Notes: a model not told the origin generated them from the letters alone. A DNA stretch of 7,509 bases from Pseudomonadota bacterium (GCA_027620395.1 JAQBZY010000057.1:1-7509); one strand, 5' to 3'; shown: positions 1 through 5,034, numbered from the stretch's first letter. Made by a program: numbers and translations.

Positions 1-448
1 CGTCCAGCAAGGCGGCTAGCACGGCGCGCGCCGAGCCACCGGCACCCAAAACCACGGACGGGCCGGCGTCGGCCCGCCACCCCGGCGCGCCCAATCTAAG
101 GTTGGTGATAAAGCCATAGGCATCGGTGTTGTCGCCAAAAATCGACCCGTCCGGCCGGCAGACCAGCGTGTTGACGGCCCCGACACGCCGGGCGAGCGGG
201 CTTGTTTCGTCGGCCACGGCGAACGCCGCTTGCTTCAGCGGCAGCGTCACGTTGGCGCCGGCAAAACCCAACAGCGGCAACGCCCGCATTGCATCAAGGG
301 CCCGCTCCGGCCGTATCGGCAACGGCACGTAAGCGCCATCGACACCATATTGATCCAGCCAATAGCCGTGCAGCCGAGGCGATAGCGAATGCGCCACCGG
401 CCAGCCAGCAACTCCGGCGATCCGCGATGTTCCACTGAGCTTGCTCAT
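1..448 (-). CDS. aroE: Shikimate dehydrogenase, N-terminal part (runs off the window)
   Basis: It reduces 3-dehydroshikimate to shikimate with NADPH in the cytoplasmic aromatic amino acid pathway. The reading frame starts at the ATG at 448-446 and is open to base 1, giving 149 residues beginning MSKLSGTSRIAGVAGWPVAH. Visible family motifs, in order, are the substrate-binding GWPVAHSLSPRLH (about 15-27), GANVTLPLK with the catalytic lysine (about 64-72), GAVNTL, GDNTDAYGF with the catalytic aspartate (about 104-112), and the start of the NADP-binding loop VLGAGGSARAV near 132. The common NTDG motif reads NTDA here, a mild substitution. Family members are about 270-290 residues, so roughly half is present. 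The start codon overlaps the maf stop by 4 bp (ATGA), implying translational coupling. Shadow ORFs in other frames cover the same bases. The identification is secure; whether the C-terminus is intact cannot be seen. Confidence 0.93.
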   Translation of the reverse strand, partial: MSKLSGTSRIAGVAGWPVAHSLSPRLHGYWLDQYGVDGAYVPLPIRPERALDAMRALPLLGFAGANVTLPLKQAAFAVADETSPLARRVGAVNTLVCRPDGSIFGDNTDAYGFITNLRLGAPGWRADAGPSVVLGAGGSARAVLAALLD

Positions 449-1047
449 GACGGCAGGATGCCCGCATTTCGAAACGCCGCCAATAGGGGAAGCATTGGTA
501 AACCAAGGACGGTGAAATAGTCGCCGTCGATCCGGTCGAACAGCGTCAGGCCGCGACTTTCCAGGCGATAGCAGCCGACCGAGCCGAGAACATTCTCACC
601 CTCAAGGGCAAGATAAGCGTCCAGGAATGCATCACTGAAATCCCGAACCCAAAGTGTCGCGCTGGCGACTGTCGACCATTGTTCGGACCCGCCATGCACG
701 AGGCTAACCGCGCTTAGCAGTTGATGCGAACGGCCTCGAAACGATTTTAGATGCCGCCGAGCCTCGGTCATATTGGCCGGCTTGTTGAATATTTTAGCGT
801 CAATAGAAAGCACTTGATCGGCGCCGAGAACCCACTTCCCGGGATGCCGCGCCGCCACGGCTTCGGCTTTGGCCCGGGCCAAAGCCTCGGCAACCGCGAC
901 AGGAGCAGAGCCCTGCGCTTGTTCGCGTTGTTTGATTGCAGCCTCGTCCAAATCCGCCGCATCGACAATCAATGCAATACCGGCAGCCTCGAGAAGTTGG
1001 CGGCGGATCACGCTTGCCGAGGCGAGGACGATCTGTTCAGCCGGCAT
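445..1047 (-). CDS. maf: Maf family nucleotide pyrophosphatase
   Basis: Maf proteins hydrolyse non-canonical or regulatory nucleoside triphosphates to monophosphates in the cytoplasm (house-cleaning). This one has 200 residues, the normal family length. Visible are the N-terminal phosphate-binding motif LASASVIRRQLL (8-19, in place of the more usual SxSPRR), the DE pair near 34-35, GADQV with the catalytic aspartate (75-79), KP at 89-90, and the C-terminal block from SVGCYRLESRGLTLF to GDYFTVLGLP (about 156-184). GADQV and the diverged N-terminus look more like the YceF-type branch (7-methyl-GTP pyrophosphatase in E. coli) than the dTTP/UTP-specific branch, but this subfamily call is an inference. 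The start lies inside the end of ppsR (11-bp overlap) with an AGG a few bases upstream. The stop overlaps the aroE start. The gene is probably co-transcribed with both. Confidence 0.93.
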   Translation of the reverse strand: MPAEQIVLASASVIRRQLLEAAGIALIVDAADLDEAAIKQREQAQGSAPVAVAEALARAKAEAVAARHPGKWVLGADQVLSIDAKIFNKPANMTEARRHLKSFRGRSHQLLSAVSLVHGGSEQWSTVASATLWVRDFSDAFLDAYLALEGENVLGSVGCYRLESRGLTLFDRIDGDYFTVLGLPMLPLLAAFRNAGILPS

Positions 1048-1885
1048 CCACCTGCCCGTCTATTTCTCCGTCTACCAGCCCGTCGCGGCGATTGAGCAGT
1101 TGCAAAATTGTCGCCGCCGTTTCCTCGATCGACCGGCGAGATACGTTGATCACCGGCCAGCCATGTTTGGCGAACAGTTTGCGGGCGTCGGCGACTTCCG
1201 CCTTCACTGCATCCTGGTCGACATATTCGGTGTCTTCGTCTTGATCCAGGAACCTAAGGCGTTGCCGTCGAACTTCGAGCAACCGTTTTGGATCGTTGGT
1301 CAATCCAACAATCATCGGGCCTTCGATATTTAATACTTCGTCCGGTAACGGGCAGCCTGGAACCAAGGGTATGTTGGCCGCCTTGATACCGCGATTTGCC
1401 AAATAGATGCAGGTCGGAGTCTTTGAAGTTCGGGACACACCTAGGATGATGACATCGGCATTGGCAAGATCGCGGGCCGATTGCCCGTCGTCATGAACAA
1501 GTGCGAAATGCATGGCTTCGATGCGGGCAAAATACTCTGCATCCATGACATGTTGGCGGCCGGGCCGGGCATGACTTTTTTCACCGAGATAGGTGCCGAG
1601 CGCCGCCACCACGGGATCAAGCACCGGAATGCAGGGAATACGCATTAACCGGCAGCCGTCCTCGATGACTTGGCGGATATCTTCGTTGACCAAGGTGCAA
1701 ATGACGAAGCCAGGGTTGTTCTTGACCTGGGTCAATACTTCATGCGCCTGATCAACCGAGCGGATCATCGGCCAGAGATGTTCATGCGGATCGATATTGT
1801 CGAATTGAACCAACGACGCGCGGGCAATCAACGTCACGGTTTCGCCGGTGGAATCGGAAACGAGATGGAGATGAAAATTGTGCAT
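1037..1885 (-). CDS. ppsR: Kinase/pyrophosphorylase regulator of PPDK or PEP synthase (DUF299, 'RP001'-type)
   Basis: This family phosphorylates and dephosphorylates a threonine on pyruvate phosphate dikinase or PEP synthase, using ADP and phosphate respectively, and so switches PEP formation from pyruvate. Which enzyme is the partner cannot be told from this window. The protein has 282 residues. Visible are the N-terminal SDSTGET (10-16), the P-loop-like GVSRTSKTPT (149-158), LVPGCPLPDEVL (174-185) and the C-terminal INVSRRSIEETA (246-257), all typical of DUF299. The final residues DGLVDGEIDGQVDAG are an odd four-residue repeat not needed by the fold. The start ATG at 1885-1883 is followed at once by the conserved N-terminus and has a CAGG five bases upstream. 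It diverges from hemE across the origin gap and heads a ppsR-maf-aroE unit. A perfect DnaA box lies about 40 bp upstream of its start, so DnaA may influence its transcription. Confidence 0.93.
   Translation of the reverse strand: MHNFHLHLVSDSTGETVTLIARASLVQFDNIDPHEHLWPMIRSVDQAHEVLTQVKNNPGFVICTLVNEDIRQVIEDGCRLMRIPCIPVLDPVVAALGTYLGEKSHARPGRQHVMDAEYFARIEAMHFALVHDDGQSARDLANADVIILGVSRTSKTPTCIYLANRGIKAANIPLVPGCPLPDEVLNIEGPMIVGLTNDPKRLLEVRRQRLRFLDQDEDTEYVDQDAVKAEVADARKLFAKHGWPVINVSRRSIEETAATILQLLNRRDGLVDGEIDGQVDAG
1049..1084 (-). repeat. Three tandem 12-bp units at the 3' end of ppsR
   Basis: Read on the minus strand, three in-frame 12-base units follow each other: GACGGGCTGGTA, GACGGAGAAATA and GACGGGCAGGTG. 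They encode DGLV, DGEI and DGQV, and a partial fourth (GATGCC) follows. The third unit supplies the AGG just before the maf start at 1047. It looks like local slippage that lengthened the ppsR tail. Confidence 0.6.
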
Positions 1886-1925
1886 CTGAGCCTGTACAGA
1901 CGACGTATGGACTATGGTATAACTT

Positions 1926-1934
1926 TGTGGATAA
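1926..1934 (-). promoter_or_regulatory. DnaA box, perfect consensus
   Basis: The plus strand reads TGTGGATAA, the exact complement of the bacterial DnaA consensus TTATCCACA. It is the strongest single origin element in the gap. It also lies 41 bases upstream of the ppsR start codon, where it could affect ppsR transcription. Confidence 0.85.
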
Positions 1935-2024
1935 CTTTTTTAATCCAGGAGATCGGCCTTACCCGGATATCACACACATCTCCATACAATCACGTTCCCG
2001 ATGTGTAAACTCAATGACCCGCAG

Positions 2025-2033
2025 CCTGGATAA
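2025..2033 (-). promoter_or_regulatory. DnaA-box-like site (7 of 9)
   Basis: The minus strand reads TTATCCAGG, matching the consensus at the first seven positions. It shares the ten-base string TGGATAACTT with the perfect box 99 bp to the left and has the same orientation. Weak boxes of this kind are normal in origins, where DnaA binds them cooperatively. Confidence 0.5.
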
Positions 2034-2057
2034 CTTAATAACCTTGAAAACCACGGA

Positions 2058-2070
2058 TATCATAGCTTTG
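2058..2070 (+). promoter_or_regulatory. Possible IHF binding site
   Basis: TATCATAGCTTTG matches the IHF consensus WATCAANNNNTTR with one mismatch (A to T at position 6). It sits between the upstream box pairs and the AT-rich stretch at 2077-2092, a plausible place for a DNA bend in an origin. The consensus is loose, so chance is a real alternative. Confidence 0.25.
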
Positions 2071-2143
2071 ACGACGTTATAAAAACATTTTCTTAGACAT
2101 TGAATACGTTTGTAGAATCGATAGACGGAACGGCTTTTGGTAA

Positions 2144-2155
2144 ATCCGTTCGGAT
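2144..2155. repeat. Short inverted repeat ATCCG-TT-CGGAT
   Basis: This perfect 5-bp inverted repeat with a 2-base centre places two TATCC/GGATA-like half sites head to head. It could be a paired weak DnaA site or a small regulator site upstream of hemE. Function is not established. Confidence 0.35.
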
Positions 2156-2194
2156 ACGGCAACGGCTTTCTTATCTTCTGTATATCTCGTCGAA

Positions 2195-2203
2195 AACGGA
2201 TAA
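2195..2203 (-). promoter_or_regulatory. DnaA-box-like site next to the GC-rich/trio element (6 of 9)
   Basis: The minus strand reads TTATCCGTT, matching TTATCC of the consensus. Its importance comes from position: it is the last GGATAA-type box before the GC-rich block and trio run, where the basal unwinding model expects the DnaA box that loads DnaA onto the trios. It is weak on sequence alone. Confidence 0.4.
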
Positions 2204-2204
2204 T

Positions 2205-2259
2205 CCCCGGAATTCCACCCCCCTACTACTACAACAACTACTTTTCTATATATATCTAA
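2205..2259 (+). other. Putative origin unwinding element: GC-rich block, DnaA-trio-like run, AT tract
   Basis: A GC-rich block (2205-2223) is followed by the trinucleotide run CTA CTA CTA CAA CAA CTA CTT (2223-2243) and then TTTTC and a TATATATA tract (2244-2259). In B. subtilis a DnaA box, a GC cluster and repeats of 3'-GAT-5' (seen as CTA on the other strand) load a DnaA filament onto single-stranded DNA beside the melted region. Four of the units here are exact CTA; the two CAA units lack the conserved central base. The box at 2195-2203 lies immediately to the left. The whole element ends at the hemE ribosome-binding region. Confidence 0.6.
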
Positions 2260-2264
2260 GAGGA
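2258..2264 (+). promoter_or_regulatory. Shine-Dalgarno-like AAGAGGA before hemE, awkwardly spaced
   Basis: AAGAGGA ends 1 base before the ATG at 2266 (too close) and 13 bases before the in-frame ATG at 2278 (rather far). Neither start has ideal spacing, so the hemE start is uncertain by four residues. The motif abuts the TATATATA tract of the putative unwinding site. Confidence 0.45.
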
Positions 2265-2265
2265 T

Positions 2266-3309
2266 ATGAAGCAGACCATGACGCAAAAATGGTTTTTAAG
2301 GCCGTTCGGCGGTGATGCCGTCATGCCGCCGCCGGTTTGGATGATGCGCCAGGCCGGGCGGTATCTTCCGGAATATCGCGAGATCAGAAGCAAGGCCCCA
2401 TCCTTTTTGGATTTCTGTTATACGCCAGAACTGGCTGTCGAGGTAACGCTGCAACCGCTGCGCCGGTATGGCTTCGATGCCGCCATCCTGTTCGCTGATA
2501 TCCTTCTAATTCCCGATGCGCTCGGCCAACCAGTGCAATTCAAGACCGGCGAAGGTCCGGTGTTGGAACCGATCCGCTCGGCAGCCGCGGTTGCGGCCTT
2601 ACAGCCTGATCGCGTGCTCGGGCATTTGGCGCCGGTGTTCGAAACCGTCCGGCAGTTGGCCAAAAAAATTCCTCCCGAAACATCGCTGATCGGGTTTGCC
2701 GGCGCACCGTGGACGGTGAGCGTTTACATGGTCGAGGGACACGGCGGCACCGATTGTGAGCGGGCTCGCGACTGGGCCTATTCGGCACCAAGCGAATTCG
2801 GTCACCTGATCGACATTCTGGTCGAGGCGACATCGGACTATTTGATTGCTCAAATCGAAGCCGGTGCCGAGGTGTTGCAGCTTTTCGACAGTTGGGCTGG
2901 CGTTCTTTCAGCCGATGCCTTCCGCGCCTGGTCGATCGAACCGACCAAACGGATCGTCGAGCGCGTCAAGAAGGCTGCCCCCGATGTGCCGGTGATAGGT
3001 TTTCCGAGAAACGCCGGCGCCATGATTCCGGAATATGTCGAGAAGACCGGTGTTGATGGTGTATCGCTCGATCATTCGGTGCCGCTGGAATGGGCGGCTG
3101 GGGCAATTCCGAAATCTTGCGTTCTGCAAGGCAATCTCGATAACCGGCTTCTGGTGGTTGGCGGTGCGGCCATGGACAGCGGCATTGATGCTATCTTGAA
3201 GATCGCTGAAACGCGGCCATTCGTGTTCAACCTCGGGCACGGCATCGTGCCCCAAACGCCGCCGGAAAATGTCGGCCGCGCGGTGCGGCGCATCCGCGGC
3301 GAGGGTTAG
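2266..3309 (+). CDS. hemE: Uroporphyrinogen decarboxylase
   Basis: HemE removes four carboxyl groups from uroporphyrinogen III to give coproporphyrinogen III in cytoplasmic heme synthesis. At 347 residues it has normal length. Visible are signature 1, PPVWMMRQAGRYLPEYRE (22-39, with the substrate-binding arginines at 28 and 32), FADILLIPDALG with the key aspartate at 78, signature 2 GFAGAPWTVSVYMVEG (143-158, tyrosine 154), DSWAG (serine 209) and NLGHGI (histidine 325). These correspond to the family's known active-site residues. The start could instead be the ATG at 2278 (MTQKWFLRP), which resembles relatives better; the AAGAGGA upstream does not decide it. It opens a block with hemH 9 bp downstream. 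Its 5' end directly abuts the origin, so its transcription could influence origin melting, as hemE promoters are known to lie within the Caulobacter origin. Confidence 0.96.
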   Translation: MKQTMTQKWFLRPFGGDAVMPPPVWMMRQAGRYLPEYREIRSKAPSFLDFCYTPELAVEVTLQPLRRYGFDAAILFADILLIPDALGQPVQFKTGEGPVLEPIRSAAAVAALQPDRVLGHLAPVFETVRQLAKKIPPETSLIGFAGAPWTVSVYMVEGHGGTDCERARDWAYSAPSEFGHLIDILVEATSDYLIAQIEAGAEVLQLFDSWAGVLSADAFRAWSIEPTKRIVERVKKAAPDVPVIGFPRNAGAMIPEYVEKTGVDGVSLDHSVPLEWAAGAIPKSCVLQGNLDNRLLVVGGAAMDSGIDAILKIAETRPFVFNLGHGIVPQTPPENVGRAVRRIRGEG

Positions 3310-3318
3310 GGCCAAATC

Positions 3319-4356
3319 ATGCGTGTCGCCATCGTCCTGTTCAATCTTGGCGGACCGGATAGGCCGGAAGCAGTGCAACCGTTTCTGTTTAATCTGTTCA
3401 ACGATCCGGCGATCATTGGCGCGCCGACGCCAGTCCGCTGGCTGTTGGCGAAGATCATTTCCCGAAAACGGGCGCCGGTGGCGCAAAAGATCTATGCGGA
3501 AATCGGCGGCAGATCGCCTTTGCTGGAACTTTCTGAAGCGCAGTCGAAGGCGCTCGACGAGCGTTTCGCTACCTCCGACGACATCGTTCGCTCGGTCGTT
3601 TGCATGCGCTATTGGCATCCGATGAGCAAGGCGGTCGCCAAGGCCGTCGCGGCGTTTAAACCCGATCGGGTGGTGCTGCTACCGCTCTATCCGCAGTATT
3701 CGGTCACCACCAGCGGCTCATCGATGACGGACTGGTACTTGGCCGCGACGGCTGCCGGCATCGCTGCCGAGACCCTTGAGATATGTTGCTACCCCGACGA
3801 TCCGGGCTTGATCGCGGCGCAAGTATCGTTGATCCGGCCGCATCTCGAGAAAGCGGCGGTGCACGGTAAGCCGCGGGTTTTATTCTCCGCGCACGGTCTG
3901 CCTAAAAAAGTCATCGACGCCGGCGATCCGTATCAATGGCAGATCGAACGGACATCGGCCGCGGTTGCGGCGGCGCTTGGGCAACCGGATCTCGATTGGG
4001 TGGTATCTTATCAGAGCAAGGTCGGGCCCTTGGAATGGATCGGCCCGTCGACCGACAATGAAATTGCCAGAGCCGGCGCCGATGGCGTGCCGTTGGTGGT
4101 GGTGCCAATCGCATTTGTTTCCGAGCATGCCGAGACGCTGGTCGAGTTGGACATCGAATACCGGCATTTGGCCGCCGAAAAGGGTGTGCCGGCCTATGAA
4201 CGCGTTCCGGCGCCGGGCACCCATCCGGCATTCATCGACGGATTAGCGGATTTGGTGCGGGGCGTCCTCAGCAGGGGCAAGCATACGGATTCAGGGGCCG
4301 GCGGCCGCATTTGTCCGGCGTCATGGCAACGTTGCCGTTGCCGGCCGGTGGCGTAG
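3319..4356 (+). CDS. hemH: Ferrochelatase, probably [2Fe-2S]-containing
   Basis: HemH inserts ferrous iron into protoporphyrin IX, the last step of protoheme synthesis, at the cytoplasmic face of the inner membrane. It has 345 residues. Visible are the N-terminal VLFNLGGPD (6-14), LPLYPQYSVTTSGS (121-134), the signature LFSAHGLPKKVIDAGDPY (188-205) with catalytic histidine 192, YQSKVGPLEWIGPST (231-245), and FVSEHAETLVELDIEY (266-281) with glutamate 269. The C-terminal tail carries cysteines 332, 339 and 341 (C-x6-C-x-C), and an internal CC lies at 156-157. This resembles the cluster-ligand pattern reported for bacterial [2Fe-2S] ferrochelatases of Caulobacter and Mycobacterium. A TAGGG overlapping the hemE stop gives a good ribosome-binding site 7 bases before the ATG. 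hemJ follows 9 bp after the stop. Confidence 0.95.
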   Translation: MRVAIVLFNLGGPDRPEAVQPFLFNLFNDPAIIGAPTPVRWLLAKIISRKRAPVAQKIYAEIGGRSPLLELSEAQSKALDERFATSDDIVRSVVCMRYWHPMSKAVAKAVAAFKPDRVVLLPLYPQYSVTTSGSSMTDWYLAATAAGIAAETLEICCYPDDPGLIAAQVSLIRPHLEKAAVHGKPRVLFSAHGLPKKVIDAGDPYQWQIERTSAAVAAALGQPDLDWVVSYQSKVGPLEWIGPSTDNEIARAGADGVPLVVVPIAFVSEHAETLVELDIEYRHLAAEKGVPAYERVPAPGTHPAFIDGLADLVRGVLSRGKHTDSGAGGRICPASWQRCRCRPVA

Positions 4357-4365
4357 GGGAGCGGC

Positions 4366-4803
4366 ATGGACATGTCGGGCGGTGCCTATTTCTGGATTAA
4401 GGCGTTGCATATCGTCTCGGTGATTGCGTGGATGGCGGGGCTCCTCTACCTGCCGAGACTGTTCGTCTATCACGCAGAGGCCGAACCGGGCTCGGAACTT
4501 TCCGAGACCCTCAAGGTGATGGAGCGGCGGCTGTTGCGGGCGATCATGAACCCGGCGATGATTTCGTCGTTGCTGTTCGGTGGCATGCTGCTTGCCTATC
4601 AGGACATGACGGCGGCGTGGCTTCAGGTAAAGCTCGGCTGTGTCGTGTTGATGATGTTCGCGCACATGGCGATGGGCCGCGGGCGGAAGGATTTCGAGGC
4701 CGACCGCAACACCCGCCCGACGCGGTTTTACCGGATCGCCAACGAGGTTCCGACGGTCTTGATGATCGTGATTGTCGTCATGGCCGTCGTGAAGCCGTTC
4801 TGA
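4366..4803 (+). CDS. hemJ: Protoporphyrinogen IX oxidase, HemJ type
   Basis: HemJ oxidises protoporphyrinogen IX to protoporphyrin IX, the substrate of ferrochelatase, in the inner membrane. It is the common oxidase of alphaproteobacteria lacking HemG or HemY. This small protein of 145 residues has about four hydrophobic spans: roughly 8-30, 58-77, 83-103 and 126-143. Family features visible are WIKALHIVSVIAWMAGLLYLPRLFVYH (10-36), with conserved histidine 15, and LQVKLGCVVLMMFAHM (86-101), with lysine 89 and histidine 100. A charged GRGRKDFEADRN loop and RFYRIANEVPTVLMIVIVV (120-138) follow. An excellent AGGGGAG ribosome-binding site ends 4 bases before the ATG, and the hemH stop is 9 bp upstream. 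Its place directly after hemE and hemH supports the assignment. The 149-codon ORF on the same strand in another frame is a shadow. Confidence 0.93.
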   Translation: MDMSGGAYFWIKALHIVSVIAWMAGLLYLPRLFVYHAEAEPGSELSETLKVMERRLLRAIMNPAMISSLLFGGMLLAYQDMTAAWLQVKLGCVVLMMFAHMAMGRGRKDFEADRNTRPTRFYRIANEVPTVLMIVIVVMAVVKPF

Positions 4804-4834
4804 TCCGGGATCGGTTTTGTCCCGATGCCCCGGA
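4804..4834 (+). terminator. Strong hairpin directly after the hemJ stop
   Basis: TCCGGGATCGG and CCGAT-GC-CCCGGA pair into an 11-bp stem with a 2-base bulge and the loop TTTTGTC, starting at the base after the hemJ TGA. No T-run follows, so it is not a classic intrinsic terminator. It may protect the heme mRNA 3' end or mark a Rho-dependent end. Its 3' arm overlaps a second possible hairpin at 4825-4844, so only one can form at a time. Confidence 0.45.
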
Positions 4835-4844
4835 AACCGGGCAT
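4825..4844 (+). other. Alternative hairpin overlapping the hemJ 3' stem
   Basis: ATGCCC pairs with GGGCAT, plus a GG/CC extension across a one-base bulge, around the loop AAA. It uses bases 4825-4834 that also form the 3' arm of the larger hairpin, so the two structures exclude each other. It is less stable than the larger hairpin by inspection. Confidence 0.3.
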
Positions 4845-4851
4845 TTGGCAT

Positions 4852-4878
4852 TTGACAGCCGGCGTCGGGTTCGTTAAT
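4852..4878 (+). promoter_or_regulatory. Candidate rho promoter (TTGACA, N15, GTTAAT)
   Basis: A perfect -35 hexamer TTGACA lies at 4852-4857. The best -10 is GTTAAT at 4873-4878 (4 of 6) after a short 15-bp spacer. Alphaproteobacterial -10 boxes are often poor, so the site is plausible. It would give a rho leader of roughly 150 bases. Confidence 0.45.
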
Positions 4879-4976
4879 CGTCTAGCTTCTCCAACACGTT
4901 CGTAACGCTCTCACGGACCATCCGATATCGAACCAGGCGGCCAGTTGAACGCGCCGCGACGTTTCGAAAACCGACC

Positions 4977-4993
4977 CTAGGCCTCCGGCCTGG
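4977..4993 (+). other. Hairpin in the rho leader
   Basis: CTAGGCC and GGCCTGG form a 7-bp stem (one G-U pair) around the triloop TCC. A C-rich single-stranded stretch with seven consecutive Cs (5009-5015) lies between it and the start codon. E. coli rho is known to limit its own expression by termination in its leader. This structure plus the C-rich tract could serve a similar purpose, which is an inference. Confidence 0.35.
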
Positions 4994-5034
4994 CTCTGCG
5001 TAGCCCTTCCCCCCCACGACGATCGACGGCACCC

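Larger units (their letters stand above)
1926..2203 (+). repeat. Array of GGATA repeats, including a duplicated pair
   Basis: GGATA occurs at 1929, 1965, 2028, 2055, 2152 and 2198, always in the same orientation. The first four form two alternating pairs. TGGATAACTT is at 1928-1937 and 2027-2036, and CGGATATCA is at 1964-1972 and 2054-2062. The last two occur within TTCGGATAC and AACGGATAA. The array fits a row of strong and weak DnaA boxes and may have arisen by duplication of a two-box module. Confidence 0.6.
1886..2265. other. oriC: Probable chromosomal replication origin (oriC) between ppsR and hemE
   Basis: This is a 380-bp gene-free gap of about 40% GC in otherwise GC-rich DNA, flanked by divergent gene blocks. 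Seen in the sequence are a perfect DnaA box (1926-1934), five further GGATA-type boxes in the same orientation, a GC-rich block (2205-2223), a CTA/CAA trinucleotide run (2223-2243) and a TATATATA tract (2247-2254). Established knowledge: alphaproteobacterial origins in Caulobacter and Rickettsia lie next to hemE, between it and an RP001-type gene. All four genes to the right and all three to the left are transcribed away from the gap, as expected beside an origin. No TTAA-N7-TTAA CtrA site was found. I see no coding sequence here that I would defend. Origin function itself is inferred. Confidence 0.85.

Noticed and set aside
1915..1920. TATACC as a -10 box for ppsR on the minus strand
   Set aside because: No recognisable -35 lies 16-18 bp upstream, where the DnaA box region is found instead.
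1670..2008. Plus-strand open frame of 112 codons crossing the ppsR start into the origin gap
   Set aside because: It is mostly the antisense of ppsR, resembles no family I know, and has no ribosome-binding site.
2035..2049. CtrA half site TTAA at 2035-2038 followed by TTGAAA
   Set aside because: The second half site TTAA is missing at the required 7-base spacing.
2068..2096. TTGACG as a hemE -35 box
   Set aside because: The hexamer 17 bp downstream reads TCTTAG, a poor -10; I could not place a convincing hemE promoter by eye.
1959..2315. Short open frames of 67-71 codons on both strands inside the origin gap (starting at 2162, 2286 and 2100)
   Set aside because: AT-rich DNA with few stops by chance; composition is cysteine/valine-rich or serine-rich without family features, and they cross the box array and the hemE start.
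2908..3618. Minus-strand open frame of 236 codons opposite hemE and hemH
   Set aside because: It is antisense to two well-identified genes, is arginine-rich as GC-rich antisense frames are, and has no recognisable domain.
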